DNA from: Bryopsis sp. KO-2023
Lineage: Eukaryota > Chlorophyta > Ulvophyceae > Bryopsidales > Bryopsidaceae
Direction: 5' to 3'
Assembly (NCBI GenBank): GCA_030272585.1
Contig: BSYQ01000002.1
Coordinates: forward strand, 6,138,001-6,202,000
DNA length: 64,000 nt
Shown here: one piece after another, positions 41,903 to 52,485 of the stretch
How the letters are laid out: the number at the start of each line of letters is the position of its first letter
Position numbering within the stretch: the first letter of the stretch is position 1
Translations under genes and position numbers: made by a program
The notes under the pieces: generated by a model
What the model saw: only the letters and a program-made list of their open reading frames with translations
The model's database searches: none
Told to the model about the DNA's origin: nothing

Positions 41903-42784
41903 GTTCAAAAAAGAAAACAATGCCAAATATACTACTTTGCATTCAGAATGTTTTCTTTTCTCTGTGAAGGCAAGGGATTGCTTTGTTGGTCTAATAAGTA
42001 CCATAAAAAAAACAAAAAATGTCAGTCAAAAAAGCTGATTAACTCACCATTCCTGGTGAGTGCTTTGATAATCTCTGAGGCATGTGTTGCACAGGCCAAC
42101 GGTTCGTCCCCATGAGCCTGGAAGAACTGCACTGCATCTCCAAAAAGCTTAAACAACTGGAACAAAAAAGGGTACCATTAATTTGGGTGAAACTGAGTGA
42201 GATCTCCACACCAATCCGAATAGCCAGATCTGGATTCTGAAATCTATTTACACTAGAGCAGGTCGCTATAGCCAGATCTTAACCTCACCTCACCAGCGGG
42301 AGGCCTCTCGCCTTTGCACGCTTCCAGAGGCTCATTTGCCATCTCTTCCTTCAGGGAAACAAAAATATTTAGTTGCAGAGCCGCCTTCGTTGTGTTATGG
42401 ATACGAAATTTCTTACATCTTCAGCAGGCCTCGGAAACAGTAAATCTTTTGGAAAGTTTTGACCTGCACACGCAAACAACAACGAACTTGGGTGGATTGT
42501 AGTCAAGGATGGAACAGCTAAGCTCAATTCAGTTCAGCTCTTAAAAAAGCTTGGAAGAGGGCACTCGTGGCGTTATTCTTGTCGACAAGATGCAGGTTTT
42601 TTCAGATCCCCTGGAACCAGTAAATATGAAAAGCGCTTCCTTTTCAATCGCCCTGCTGGAACTGTAGCACTCCACCTGCAGCAGCTTCCAGCTCGGCCAT
42701 TCTCGCGTTCTTTCTATCGAGCTCGCCTTACAAATCCTGGATCAGCTGCTGCCGCATTTGCACTTCATTGCTCATCCTCAAAAC
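41903..42784 (-). pseudogene. Spliced coiled-coil protein gene with a premature stop, 3' end cut by repeat M
   Basis: Minus-strand exons 42784-42676, 42463-42417, 42348-42289, 42156-42048 and from 41961 on. Phases agree at every junction (1, 0, 0, 1). Exon 1 is a heptad-like helix (MSNEVQMRQQLIQDL, stop, GELDRKNARMAELEAAAG); the TAA is at 42728-42730. Later exons read QNFPKDLLFPRPAED, EEMANEPLEACKGERPPAGE and LFGDAVQFFQAHGDEPLACA. The last exon runs into repeat M copy 2 after about 60 bases. Family not recognised. The gene's N terminus lies upstream and was not found. Confidence 0.5.
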
Positions 42785-42899
42785 CTGGCGTTACAAAGAA
42801 TGCATCTGACTTAGTCAATCCCCGGAGAATATATATCCAACCACGATTGGGTTTCTATATAGCGCCTATATAGCGCCTGTCGCTTTTCCTAGCACTCCC

Positions 42900-43056
42900 A
42901 TTCCGCCACCAGCTCTCCAGGGCGCCAGAACAGACCCACCCCTTGGAAAGGATGCACCATCAACGCTCAGCACTTGATCAACGACACACATCTTCGATCC
43001 ACGCTCAACACTCGGGTGATAAGCAGGCGTTACTCTGCTCGACGTTCTGTTGTACC
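42900..43056 (-). repeat. SINE family S, near-complete copy
   Basis: On the minus strand: head GTCGAGCAGAGTAACGCCTG, GCGTGGATCGAAG, then the body with TTTCCAAGGGGTGGGTCTG. Same order as the plus-strand copy at 49664-49845. Confidence 0.6.
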
Positions 43057-43059
43057 TGT

Positions 43060-44365
43060 TGAAGGGATGTCATTCTTATGTTCTGAGTTGGATTTCGAGC
43101 GCTGGGGACAAAACCAAATGTCAGTTCTGCAAAGCTCCAGCGCACTCTGCGTGACTGAGAACGAGGTACATAGAGAGTTTGGGGGTTAGAATCAGAGCAG
43201 CCTGGTAGGAAAGGAAAGAAATCCTCATTGTTGGGGTTCGGTGAATGCAACGGTGTGAGGAAAGGAACAAATTGGAACTGCTTGAATGAATACGTAGAAG
43301 AACTACATGTGAAATCATGAGAAAAAGAAGAAAAGAGTTACTGCGTTGGGAGTCCCACCGTCTAGGACTTCTGCGGCAGAAGTTAGTTCTGCCCTCCCAA
43401 AACTTGGAAAAAATCAGTGGGCAGTGGATCTCCAACATCCAATGGAGACTCTGTATGGTGGTTGCATTCGTATGTTTAGGCATTGTTGTTTTGGGGGGGG
43501 GGGGAACCTCTTGTTTGCCTTGGTGTAATTGCTAGAGTGGTAATTCGACAAAGATGTTTCCATCCGGTTTATGATGCTTCTTTGATGGACCAACGCAAGC
43601 CCAAGCTAAATCAGCCTAGGTCTAAATCCAAATCAGGGCTGCCTGTAGCTATCAGATGACAACATTGAATCACCCCACATGTGTGCAACCAGAAATATTT
43701 ATTATTATTCCCCACAAGTTTCATACCCATCCAGTGAAGCCAATCTAGGTACATCCCGCCACAAAATTGAATTCCACAAAAAGTGAGAACTAGATTAAAG
43801 TTGGGGCCAATCCTGTGGAGGTAATGACAACCACAGCAAGCAACAGCCACAAGCTTACCGTTGAAATTCCAACCCTCGAAACTACAAACCAAAAGAAAGG
43901 AAAGGTCATAAAAGAAAGGTCGAGGAGTTTTGAGTTGATGACGAAAACAACTTTCACCCCCAATTCTCCAAGAAAATCTCAACCTCTGGAAGTCACCTAA
44001 ACAAAAAGAAAAGCATCTTTTCTACTATCTTTTTCTAACACTCTCAACTTTCCCAAGAGAATCATCATCAACCAGAAGAAAAAATGTTCAACAACAACAC
44101 TGAATGGAAGAGATCCTTCATGTTGCAAATGATATTTCGGATCCTCTTTGTTTCTTAGAATACACAGGCAATTGCCTCACAGATAGAAGGAAAGGAATTC
44201 AAAGCTCTTCAAGGTTGAAGGTTGACAGGAAAAGGGTGCATCACCAGCTCCAGCTTCTCTTTTTAGGAGCCATTTTCCTGTCAGACCAAAAAAGGTAGTG
44301 TCACAAACAGACAAAAGCAACACCGGACACCAAGGCCCTAGTCCGAGGAGGAAATCGAACCATAA
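43060..44365. other. Intergenic, no convincing gene
   Basis: A 120-codon minus-strand ORF (43483-43121) and shorter ones are Ser/Leu-rich without splice support. I see no repeats shared with other parts of the window. Confidence 0.4.
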
Positions 44366-44371
44366 ACCTAA

Positions 44372-44614
44372 GAGGTTTCCCCGCACTTATCTTTTCTGTG
44401 CATTCCGTTCAAAATAGTCGGGGCAGCAGCCGAACACAAGCTTCCGCCTGTTGACGATTTCGTGAGGTCCAGGTTACGTGAGCGTTTCCAGCCGTTCGAA
44501 ACGCTCTCGGGTGCGTTAAGGATGCATTCTGATCGTGGTGCACGTGTGCAGCACGTAGCACCCCACAGACAGCAACGGACACGGCAGACGCTACGACGCA
44601 TGCTGGAAGCTTAG
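44372..44614 (+). CDS. Candidate terminal exon, unrecognised
   Basis: Open for 80 codons from an upstream in-frame stop to TAG at 44614, in GC-richer, homopolymer-free DNA. It encodes a basic, charged stretch (VDDFVRSRLRERFQPFETLS, then HRQQRTRQTLRRMLEA). No early ATG, so it would be a 3' exon. The reverse strand is also open for 77 codons but with Cys/Ser-rich text. No domain recognised. Confidence 0.3.
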   Translation, partial: EVSPHLSFLCIPFKIVGAAAEHKLPPVDDFVRSRLRERFQPFETLSGALRMHSDRGARVQHVAPHRQQRTRQTLRRMLEA

Positions 44615-45823
44615 AAAGGTCTCCCCGACTCCATAGTTTCGAACGACTCTTGTGAAGACAGGAAGAGCTTCCATCGTGAAGTCGAGGGTGAACCCCATGT
44701 CAGACGATCAGGAGAAGGTCAAGAGAGTCAGACCTCTCTTTCGCTTTCTTTAATTTTCTTTTCTCAAAAAAAGACAACGTCGCTTACATCAGGATTGCTG
44801 AGTAAGCCCATGTCACCGTATGTATGAACTACATCTGCCCTTTCTTCAGTTTTTTTAGCGTACATTCCACAGTCAGTCCGCCAGACAGACAGACAGACGG
44901 ATGGCCTTGTATATCTGATATCACTGAGAATGTACATATATTTCTCAAGTTCTGCCAATTGTTTTCCCTTTCTTTCCACAATCTATGAATTCCTCCTTTT
45001 CCATAACCCTTTCTTCCCTCCACCTTTTTTTTTTCTTTTTCTGCTATTCTGTTTCTAATACTTACTCAATTCCTAAAGCTTTCTATATGAAAGCTTCTAT
45101 ACCGTTTCTCGACATCTTTCACCTCTTCTTTTTCGGAGGGTATGTGGTCTTGGTCGCACTTTCGAGCGTTTTTCGTGTGTGCTGCAGTCGTCCCAGTGGA
45201 TTTTTGCAGAATAAATCCCTCTCAACGAAGCGATTTTCTGACTGAAGTCTCTGAAGCTGGCTGAAGTCTTCTGGTAAAACTGAAACCCGTGACTCTGGCT
45301 CGTGTGATGTCGACTGTCTGTCCCCAGGTCAGTGTTTCTGGTTCCTTGCACTCTTTTCTTTTTTTGAACACCCCTATGTTCCTCAATTGGATTGACCGCT
45401 CTGTCTGACGACTTTTGAAAAATTTGTTCACACCTTCCACTGTTCTTCTTTGATTTTCTACTGAGGGAGCTGAGGGAAAATTCCGGTGTTGGACAGAATC
45501 GGACAGTTAAATTCGAATGAGAATCCGTGTCGGTGTGCTACCCTGTGGACTAATTTTATCCTGATGAGTGCAAAAGTCGTAAGGAGCTACAGTGTTTTTA
45601 GCTTTACTTTCCGGGGTAGCAAAAAGAAAAAGGTCTCAAGCAGTTTTTCTACAAAACAAACGGGCCTGTCAACTTTCTGAATTGACTTCAAAGCTTTTTT
45701 TCTTTTGTTTCACAATGGGGCTTGCCACAGTATGATTCATCATTCTTCACAAGTGTGAAGCCTCGACAATCAAACGTTTAAGTCTTTTTGGATATCCGAT
45801 TTTCCAGCTGATGTTTTTTTCAG

Positions 45824-46083
45824 GGGAAATCCACCAACAATCAAGCAGGCCTTGGTGCAGCCAGAATTGGGTACCTCACAGCCATCAAGGTAATAAAACT
45901 GGTCGACACCTGTTTTGTCTATCTTGTCGGATTTGGGATATTAAGTTCTTTTTTCTTGCGACTGCAGGTGCTCACAGACCTTGGCTTTGATGTAAATTAT
46001 TATCCCCCTTCAAGTTGCTCTCAGGAATCCCGCTCTGCCCGAAGCAACAAAGAAAGACTTCAGAGGGCTCCTTCCTCGATAAG
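45824..46083 (+). CDS. Two candidate exons, possibly from a metallopeptidase-like gene
   Basis: Exon 45824-45889 follows ATGTTTTTTTCAG and ends before GTAATA, reading GLGAARIGYLTAIK. Exon 45968-46083 follows CGACTGCAG, is in phase 0 and reads VLTDLGFDVNYYPPSS. The motif (Y/L)(T)..LTDLG(F/Y)(D/E)VNY is typical of the end of the catalytic domain of leishmanolysin-like (M8) and related metallopeptidases. No HExxH motif or further exons were found, so this is only a suggestion. The coding-like signal fades after the second exon. Confidence 0.3.
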
Positions 46084-46089
46084 GTTTGT

Positions 46090-47825
46090 GTTCTCACCAA
46101 TATACTGCTTCTTATGGCCCCCATCTGTTACATAGAAACCTCTGAAGCGATCGCATGGTCTCTGACATCCCAACCTCTCCAAAGAAGAGACGTTGTAACT
46201 AGGAATCTAGAGTTCCAGAAATCAGAAACTCAGACAGCCCTTGGGGTGTGAACAAGCTAATGCAGAACTTATGCCATTAGTGCTCCAATAATTCGGTGTG
46301 ATGCAGAATTTGGAATTGACACCGCGTGCTCAACCAACTCCTATGAGTTTTGAGGATGAGATGAGATGAAATCCTAGCTCATTGACTGTCGCATTTTTCT
46401 CTCAACTGTTCTCAGCAACCCCTCTCAAAAGACGTTTTCTATTTTTTTTTCTCTTATTCGGTACTCTGTTGTGTACTTTTTTGCTTATAATGCTGTTAGT
46501 ATTTTTTTTAGATGTTATTGACGACTGGATTTTCTTTCCAGGAAAGAGCCATCAGTTGTTTTTTTTTTCTATGATCAACTATTTTTATATATGTTGTATA
46601 TATATATATTCGCTGATGTAATACTGAGATTTCCAGAGAAATGTAGTGCAGGACTTAGTCAATCCAAAGGAAGGGATGCACCGCCTGTAGGGATTCTTAA
46701 ACACAGAATCCCGTTGGGGAAATCTTTTTTGACTAGCCCCAAACATGGCTCCAAGAAACCATCTTGCGAACATGCCATCATCATGTCTGCACTCGTATCT
46801 TTTTTTCATCCCTTGTTTCTCTTGTGGATCAGAAAGCACCAATGGCAAACTGAGGATCTGGAGTTCGACCACCCCTCCTGTTGCTAGGCTCATGATAAAT
46901 GAATTTCTCGGAAGAAAAATGATGATCAAACCATCATATTGTCAATGAGAATGCCCCCATTCCCCCAAAAAAGAAACATTTTTCCTGGAACCCTGGCAAC
47001 AGAAGTAGCAACCCCTCATAGCGTGGACTGATGCAAAAACGAGTCACAGATATCCATCTGGTCGTCACCTGTGGACTTCCCCCTGACTTCTCTCAGATTT
47101 CTAGCGTTGCATTGGATCGGGTGCAGAGGACATCTTCGGCTTTGTCCTTGGGTCATCTTAGAATCTTTTTAGCGAATGAAATCGTCATATTGGTAAGCGC
47201 CGTCTCCAATTGGTTTTTTTGTTCTCTGGCATTCAAACAAAAGCCAGCCCTGTGTTTCGGAGCAGCGTCACAGATCTGGAGTAAACCTCCACACTACCCG
47301 CATTAATGATGTCTCTGGGTAGACTGCCAAACGCAACAGATGCCCTCATATCAATTGGCACCTCGATTGTCGTGAAAAACGTTCGCTTTCTCTGTTGCTG
47401 CACTCTTTGCGTCCCCTCTTTCATCCATACCAATGAGGACTTAAGATCAGGCTCGCCATTCATGAACCTTGCTCCTGCCATAGAGCTCTTTGCATTTTGG
47501 GGCGCGATCGCCTGGCTGGCCGTTGAAGACGTCACATAGGCATCTGCTATGCAAAAGAAGAATCATTCAATTCGATGTCAACTCTCCATGAGTCATCACA
47601 AAGAAGCAACGTTGATCCCCCACCTGCCTCGTCCAAGCGCGACCGTGTTGCAGCGCGTAATTTAGTTTGCGCAATAAAAGTCCCTCCTCTGATCTTTGGC
47701 GATGCGCTCACGACATTTTCTTCTTCCAACGAGCACCCCGGCCGAGAATTTGGATGGGTTGTTTGTGAGAACTCCAGTGCCCAGCATTCCTGACTGACAT
47801 TTAGTCTCGGTGCAAGGGTGTCAGT
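46090..47825. other. Intergenic, no convincing gene
   Basis: Mixed short ORFs on both strands (46585-46929, 47233-47535, 47547-47861) overlap with no clear winner. Confidence 0.4.
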
Positions 47826-47829
47826 CGTC

Positions 47830-48452
47830 CCCCACCTGACTCGTTTAGCTTTGGTCACCACGCGTGAGCATCACGAGGACAGCGATTCGGACGGCTAGTT
47901 TGGACCGGGCTCGACGCGCGCACCGCTTGAGTTTCTGGGGGTTGGGTGAATCATCCTTGGGGGGGTACTTGAGTGCGACATCGCTGCATATTATCGTTCG
48001 GCCCGTTGATCAAGGGGATTTGCTGGAGGATCCTTGGCCACCAGGTCTCGGGTTCGAGCCTTCACTCTCGAATTGTCATGCGCCAGAGAGGTCGTAGCCG
48101 CCGGTGCTGAAACCGCCAGAGGGGTTTTTGTTTTTGTTTTCGATTTTACTTTTTTTACCTTTTGGGGAGGGATTTTCATGCATGTTGGGAAAAAAAAACT
48201 GCTGTTGTTTTTGGTGTGTGTGCGTGTTTTGTTGGATCCCGGAAAAAATTTGCGCACAGAATGAATTGCAAATAGCTTTGATCCCATAGGCAAAACAGTG
48301 ACCTGAGAACAAATCCTCTTTGATTTGTCCCAATCAAAAGGTAATAAATTCCTACTCCTTTTCGTAAAACAATGCACAGGAGATTCTTCTAGTCGAAACA
48401 AAACAAAACGCTGGGGCATTGTAGTGGGGCAAGTAACATTACAAGTGGATAG
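47830..48452 (+). repeat. Composite repeat family M, copy 3 (5'-truncated)
   Basis: Matches copy 2 from ccacgcgtgagcat to the shared right end acattacaagtggatag. It keeps the tRNA-like boxes near 47998-48060 (gggttcgagcc). Confidence 0.7.
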
Positions 48453-48454
48453 AA

Positions 48455-49160
48455 CTACAAACATACTATGAAAAGAGAGATTAAAATAACAGCAAACCGA
48501 CATCTATTCTTTTTACGATGTTCCCTTGATTTGGAAAGCACCAGAAAAAGATACACAAAATTTCTTGCTGCTTGTACTCCTTGGTGGTTTCTGATTCCTA
48601 AAAGGAATCTCCTAGATGCATCATGACTCATGATTCATGAGGCATTGTACAATGTTCAACAATTTTCCAAGAAATGTCTAGACTTTTTTTTCGGCTCGAT
48701 CGTTCCCAAAATTGCACATTCAGTTCAGTCTCATTGTGACAAACTTTTAACGACGCGTTTTCTGTGTGCAACATTCCCTGCCTCCAAATTTAAAAACATT
48801 AGAAAAAGAAACGAAACAAGCAAACCAGAAAACAGACATGAACATGTTTCTCATCAATGATCAATAATTGCATATTTTACTTTTTTTCTCTTTTTGAACT
48901 TTTTATGAGTTTCTTTATTTTATTTGTAGGTTGGCTCTGAGTCCGTTTTCTACCTCGACATGCTTATGGGGCTTCATCCTCCAATTCAGATTTGGGAATG
49001 TTTTCTGTATGTTTTTCTTGGAATCTTAGGAATATTTTTTTTTGGGAAAGTGCCATACCAATTTAAGTTTTTTATGTGAGGTATTGCTTGCTTAATGTTT
49101 TTCGAAGTTGGAGAACATCCAAAAAAGTTTGATCAATACTTCTTGAATATGAGTTGACAT
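48455..49160. other. Intergenic, no gene seen
   Basis: T-rich, with short ORFs only. Confidence 0.4.
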
Positions 49161-49166
49161 GAATAC

Positions 49167-49239
49167 CGTCCACGGCAGGACTCGAACCTGCAGTCTTCTG
49201 CTCCGGACGCAGACGCCTTCTCCATTAGGCCACGTGGAC
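49167..49239 (-). tRNA. tRNA-Arg (anticodon CCG)
   Basis: A 73-base minus-strand cloverleaf. Acceptor GTCCACG pairs with CGTGGAC, followed by discriminator G; the D arm has GGCCTAATGGAGAAGGC; the anticodon stem TCTGC/GCAGA encloses loop GTCCGGA (anticodon CCG); the T arm is GCAGG-TTCGAGT-CCTGC. All stems pair. No intron and no encoded CCA. A truncated paralogue lies at 28418-28465. Confidence 0.95.
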
Positions 49240-49314
49240 ACTTGAGAATTTCTCGGTTGACAAGCTTTTTAGCTGATATCAGTCCTGACTACGAGAATCC
49301 CATAAGTACAAAGG

Positions 49315-49370
49315 AACCTTCCATCCACGCCAAAGAGTACAGATCAGGCGCTATCCTGCTCGACTGTTAC
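49315..49370 (-). repeat. SINE family S head
   Basis: On the minus strand: gtcgagcaggatagcgcctg, then ggcgtggatggaagg. It lies at the same distance from the tRNA-Arg as the head at 28545-28600 does from the tRNA fragment, so it was duplicated with the locus. Confidence 0.5.
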
Positions 49371-49663
49371 AGCAATTTGAGGTACTTTATTCTCAGGTGC
49401 TCTTTTCTTTTTTTCTTTTTCGAGTGCAGTTAATCCAGAGCTTCAGCTGTGCATGTGTTTTCCTCTCAACGGTGCGCCCCCAGTCCCTTCAGCATGATGA
49501 TCCCGGTGATTTTTTTACCGAAACAACGTTCCACTCTGTGCACTTCGGCCTCCACTAATCAGAGTGTGCTGGAGGCCAGCAGAACTGACATTTGGTCTTG
49601 TCGCCTGCGCTTGAAGTCCGCCTCAAAGCCTGAACACGACGTAACCTAAATCCATATTACAGA

Positions 49664-49845
49664 TTGTCGAGCAGGGTAGCGCCTGCTTATCACCCAAGCG
49701 GGGACTGTTGGGCGTGAATCGAAGGTGTCTGTCCTTGTTTTGAACGTTAATGGTGCATCTTTTCCAAGGGGTGGGTCTGTTCTGACAGCTTCTCTGAGGA
49801 GAGTCGGTGGTGGAACAGATGAAGTGCTGGGCAAAGCGCCAGGCC
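49664..49845 (+). repeat. SINE family S, near-complete copy
   Basis: Head TTGTCGAGCAGGGTAGCGCC, TTATCACCC, GGGCGTGAATCGAAGG, then the body with TTTCCAAGGGGTGGGTCTG and GGTGGTGGAACAGATG. The head has tRNA-like A and B box spacing. Confidence 0.6.
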
Positions 49846-50230
49846 GGGAACCGAGCATCGATCACTAGCCTCTTGTTTCAGTGGGAGGACAATGCACCAG
49901 AGCGAAGTACAGGGTTTATCATCAATAGGTACCCCCGAGGACCGCTCGATTCTTTTTGTTCTATCATATTTGGTGCGCCTCCTTCTTTGCTTCTTGTTTT
50001 CGCTATCAGCCCATTCGTGTACACGATCGAAAGAATAGTTTTTGATAATTTTTCAAGAGAACCAATGGTCAGACTTGAAGTCTTACACAACGAAATGTGA
50101 GCTTGAATTTTCTTTCAAAAGAAGTCATAAAACGCTTCAAAAGGGAAATCTAGGGCGAAGATGCTTGGTGGATAAGTCGCCGATACTGAGGTTTCGATAG
50201 GGGCTAATTTACACAGATCCGTAGTTATGT

Positions 50231-50345
50231 CCAGACCTGGGCCCGACCGGACCGGCAACGAAAAACCGGCCCGGTCCGGTCCGGTCCAACCTGTCTATGG
50301 ACTAGCTGACCTGTCCGGTTCTGTCCGGTCCTGTCCGATCCAATC
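50231..50345. repeat. Array of CCGGTCC words, possible truncated transposon end
   Basis: Starts cagacctgggcccgacc, like a hAT terminal repeat, followed by ccggacc/ggtccgg words in both orientations. No matching right end was found, so if it is a hAT end it is solitary. Confidence 0.4.
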
Positions 50346-50361
50346 AACCTCGACAATCTGC

Positions 50362-50391
50362 ACCCGTTTAATTTTGCAAAATTAAACGGGT
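50362..50391. repeat. Perfect 30-bp palindrome
   Basis: acccgtttaattttg followed directly by its exact complement in reverse; there is no spacer. Confidence 0.9.
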
Positions 50392-51092
50392 ACTTAAAAG
50401 TAACGGCCCTCATATAAGCGTCCCTGTGGTGGGATCCAAGCACTATATCAAGACCGTTAGAAACCATCGCTATTAACGTTTATCGCTTGATACCGACGAT
50501 TATACTATTGTTGGTAATATAACCATGACATCAATTACTTTGTTAGTCTCATCAAAGACCCGACGGCTATAACAAAACCTCCAACTCTGCAAAATTGTAA
50601 AAATCTTTCCCCGATTTGTTGCTTTGGGAAAAGGAACAAATCCTTTTTTTTGGACCAAGGCACATGAGGTGTGCCTTCTCTTGAAAATATCTCGTTCGAT
50701 GAAAAAAAATTTCATTCTAAAGGCGAGGCTATAAAAAAGGAACGAGTCTGAGAGCTGCTAGGAAATATACAAGGTTCAAAAGTGTTCATGTTGAACACAA
50801 TTAATACGGGCACACTTTCGTTCTTTTTGGCATCACACTAATGAGAGAAAGGTAAATGTTTTCGTTGCCAACTCTGTCGAGCAGCATTGCGACACAACCG
50901 TCCATGAAGAATCATAACACGACACTTTCTATTTAAAAAAAGTTCTTCCAATTGTTACGTTCCTAGCACAAGTTGAGAGATTTTTGACGTTGAATGAGGG
51001 GTTTGCGATGCGGATAGAAGCAAGCAAGGGTTGCAATTATTCCTATCGAAAATGTTCTGAGTGTGTCATGCGTCATACAGTATGACTCATAC

Positions 51093-52109
51093 TAGGGATA
51101 TGATAGGCAATGATCGGCCTGCTAAAAATAGGTCTAAACGGGGTCGGATCGGGATCGGATGTTCACTAATGTCTATTATAGGGTGATACAAAAATAATCG
51201 GTTTTTTTTTTCAACCGATCATGATCAGTGCCGATCATCGGTGATCGGTGTCTTGATCGGACCGACTAATCGGGATCGGCGACCGATCCGATCAAAGAAC
51301 GGCGTCGGCCGATCCCGGTCCCGATCCGATCAAGGCGCCGAGCTGTGATCGGAATAGTCGGCCGATCAAAGTCGGCGTGTTTTTTTTTATCGGTACAATG
51401 ATCGGGGTGAACCGATCATGATCGGTATGAAAGGTGCGAAGTCGGTGATTTTGGTAAATTTCCGATCAGATCGAATCTGCCGATCACCCACCGATCCCGA
51501 TCCGATCATGATCGGAGATCGGGTGACGTACAAAGTCACCCCCGCAGGGTCCCCAGAACCCAACGGAACCGAGTGGGACTCGAACACCGTACCGCACGGT
51601 GTGGAGTACCACGATGACTTTGTGGCTGTTGCAATGATATACCCTAATTTCACAGAATTACAAACAGATTAAGGTATATCATCGCAACAGCCACAAAATC
51701 ATCGTGGTCCGCTTGGCTTAGTGCTCAGCGCAGATGACTCCACACCGTGCGGTACGGTGTTCGAGTCCCACTCGGTTCCGTTGGGTTCTGGGGACCTTGC
51801 GGGGGTGACTTTGTACGTCACCCGATCTCCGATCATGATCGGATCGGGATCGGTGGGTGATCGGTTAATCCCCGATCTGATCGGCAAACGCCGATCCCGA
51901 TCCGATCTGGTTTCCGAGGCAGAATCGGGTGATCGGGCCGATTTTGATCGGAAAGGTCGGACCGATTTCTGTGATCGGTCCGATTTTGATCGGTGATCGG
52001 TATGATCGGACCGATCTTATCGGTGATCGACTTGATCGGTAACTGCAAAAACCGATCTTGATCGGAGATCGGTTTGATCGGTGACCGACAGATCGGGATC
52101 GGATCCCTA
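51093..52109. mobile_element. Foldback element, 1.0 kb, GATCGG-rich, with tRNA-like boxes in its arms
   Basis: Ends tagggat and atcccta. Two arms of about 190 bases (51481-51667 and 51672-51864) are inverted copies with almost no spacer; outside them the DNA is packed with gatcgg/ccgatc words. The right arm holds an A-box-like TTGGCTTAGTGCTCAGCGC and a B-box-like GTGTTCGAGTCCC; the left arm keeps the B box but lacks about 27 bases including the A box. I found no clean target duplication. It is probably a non-autonomous DNA element (MITE-like). Confidence 0.7.
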
Positions 52110-52485
52110 CTATGTCATGCGTGCGGCTATGAATGTGTATTAACAACACCGATAGTGAATTATCAATCTAATATAACGCTTCAGTCAGAAAACAAGTTGC
52201 AGTAAAGGGGAGAGAATATCTGCTATATAACGACCTTCAATATAGAATATTTTCTTACGCTAAAATTTGCATTCGTAGTGGTGGTACCCAAACGATTCCC
52301 TTTCCTTTGTTCACGTGTTGAAAGATATCCGCAAACGTTTAAATCGTTTAGGTGTGACTCAATCCTTGCAAAAATCTCTCTCTGGCACCTATTTTCCACC
52401 TCTTCTAGTGCTATAAAACCTCGTTCTGAGGACCAAACATCTGCAAATGAAATATAAATGTCCTTAGTAAATTTGAATCGCTTCA

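Noticed and set aside
51418-51887. Two similar ORFs on opposite strands (84 and 62 codons)
   Set aside because: They are the two arms of the foldback element read outward, not genes.
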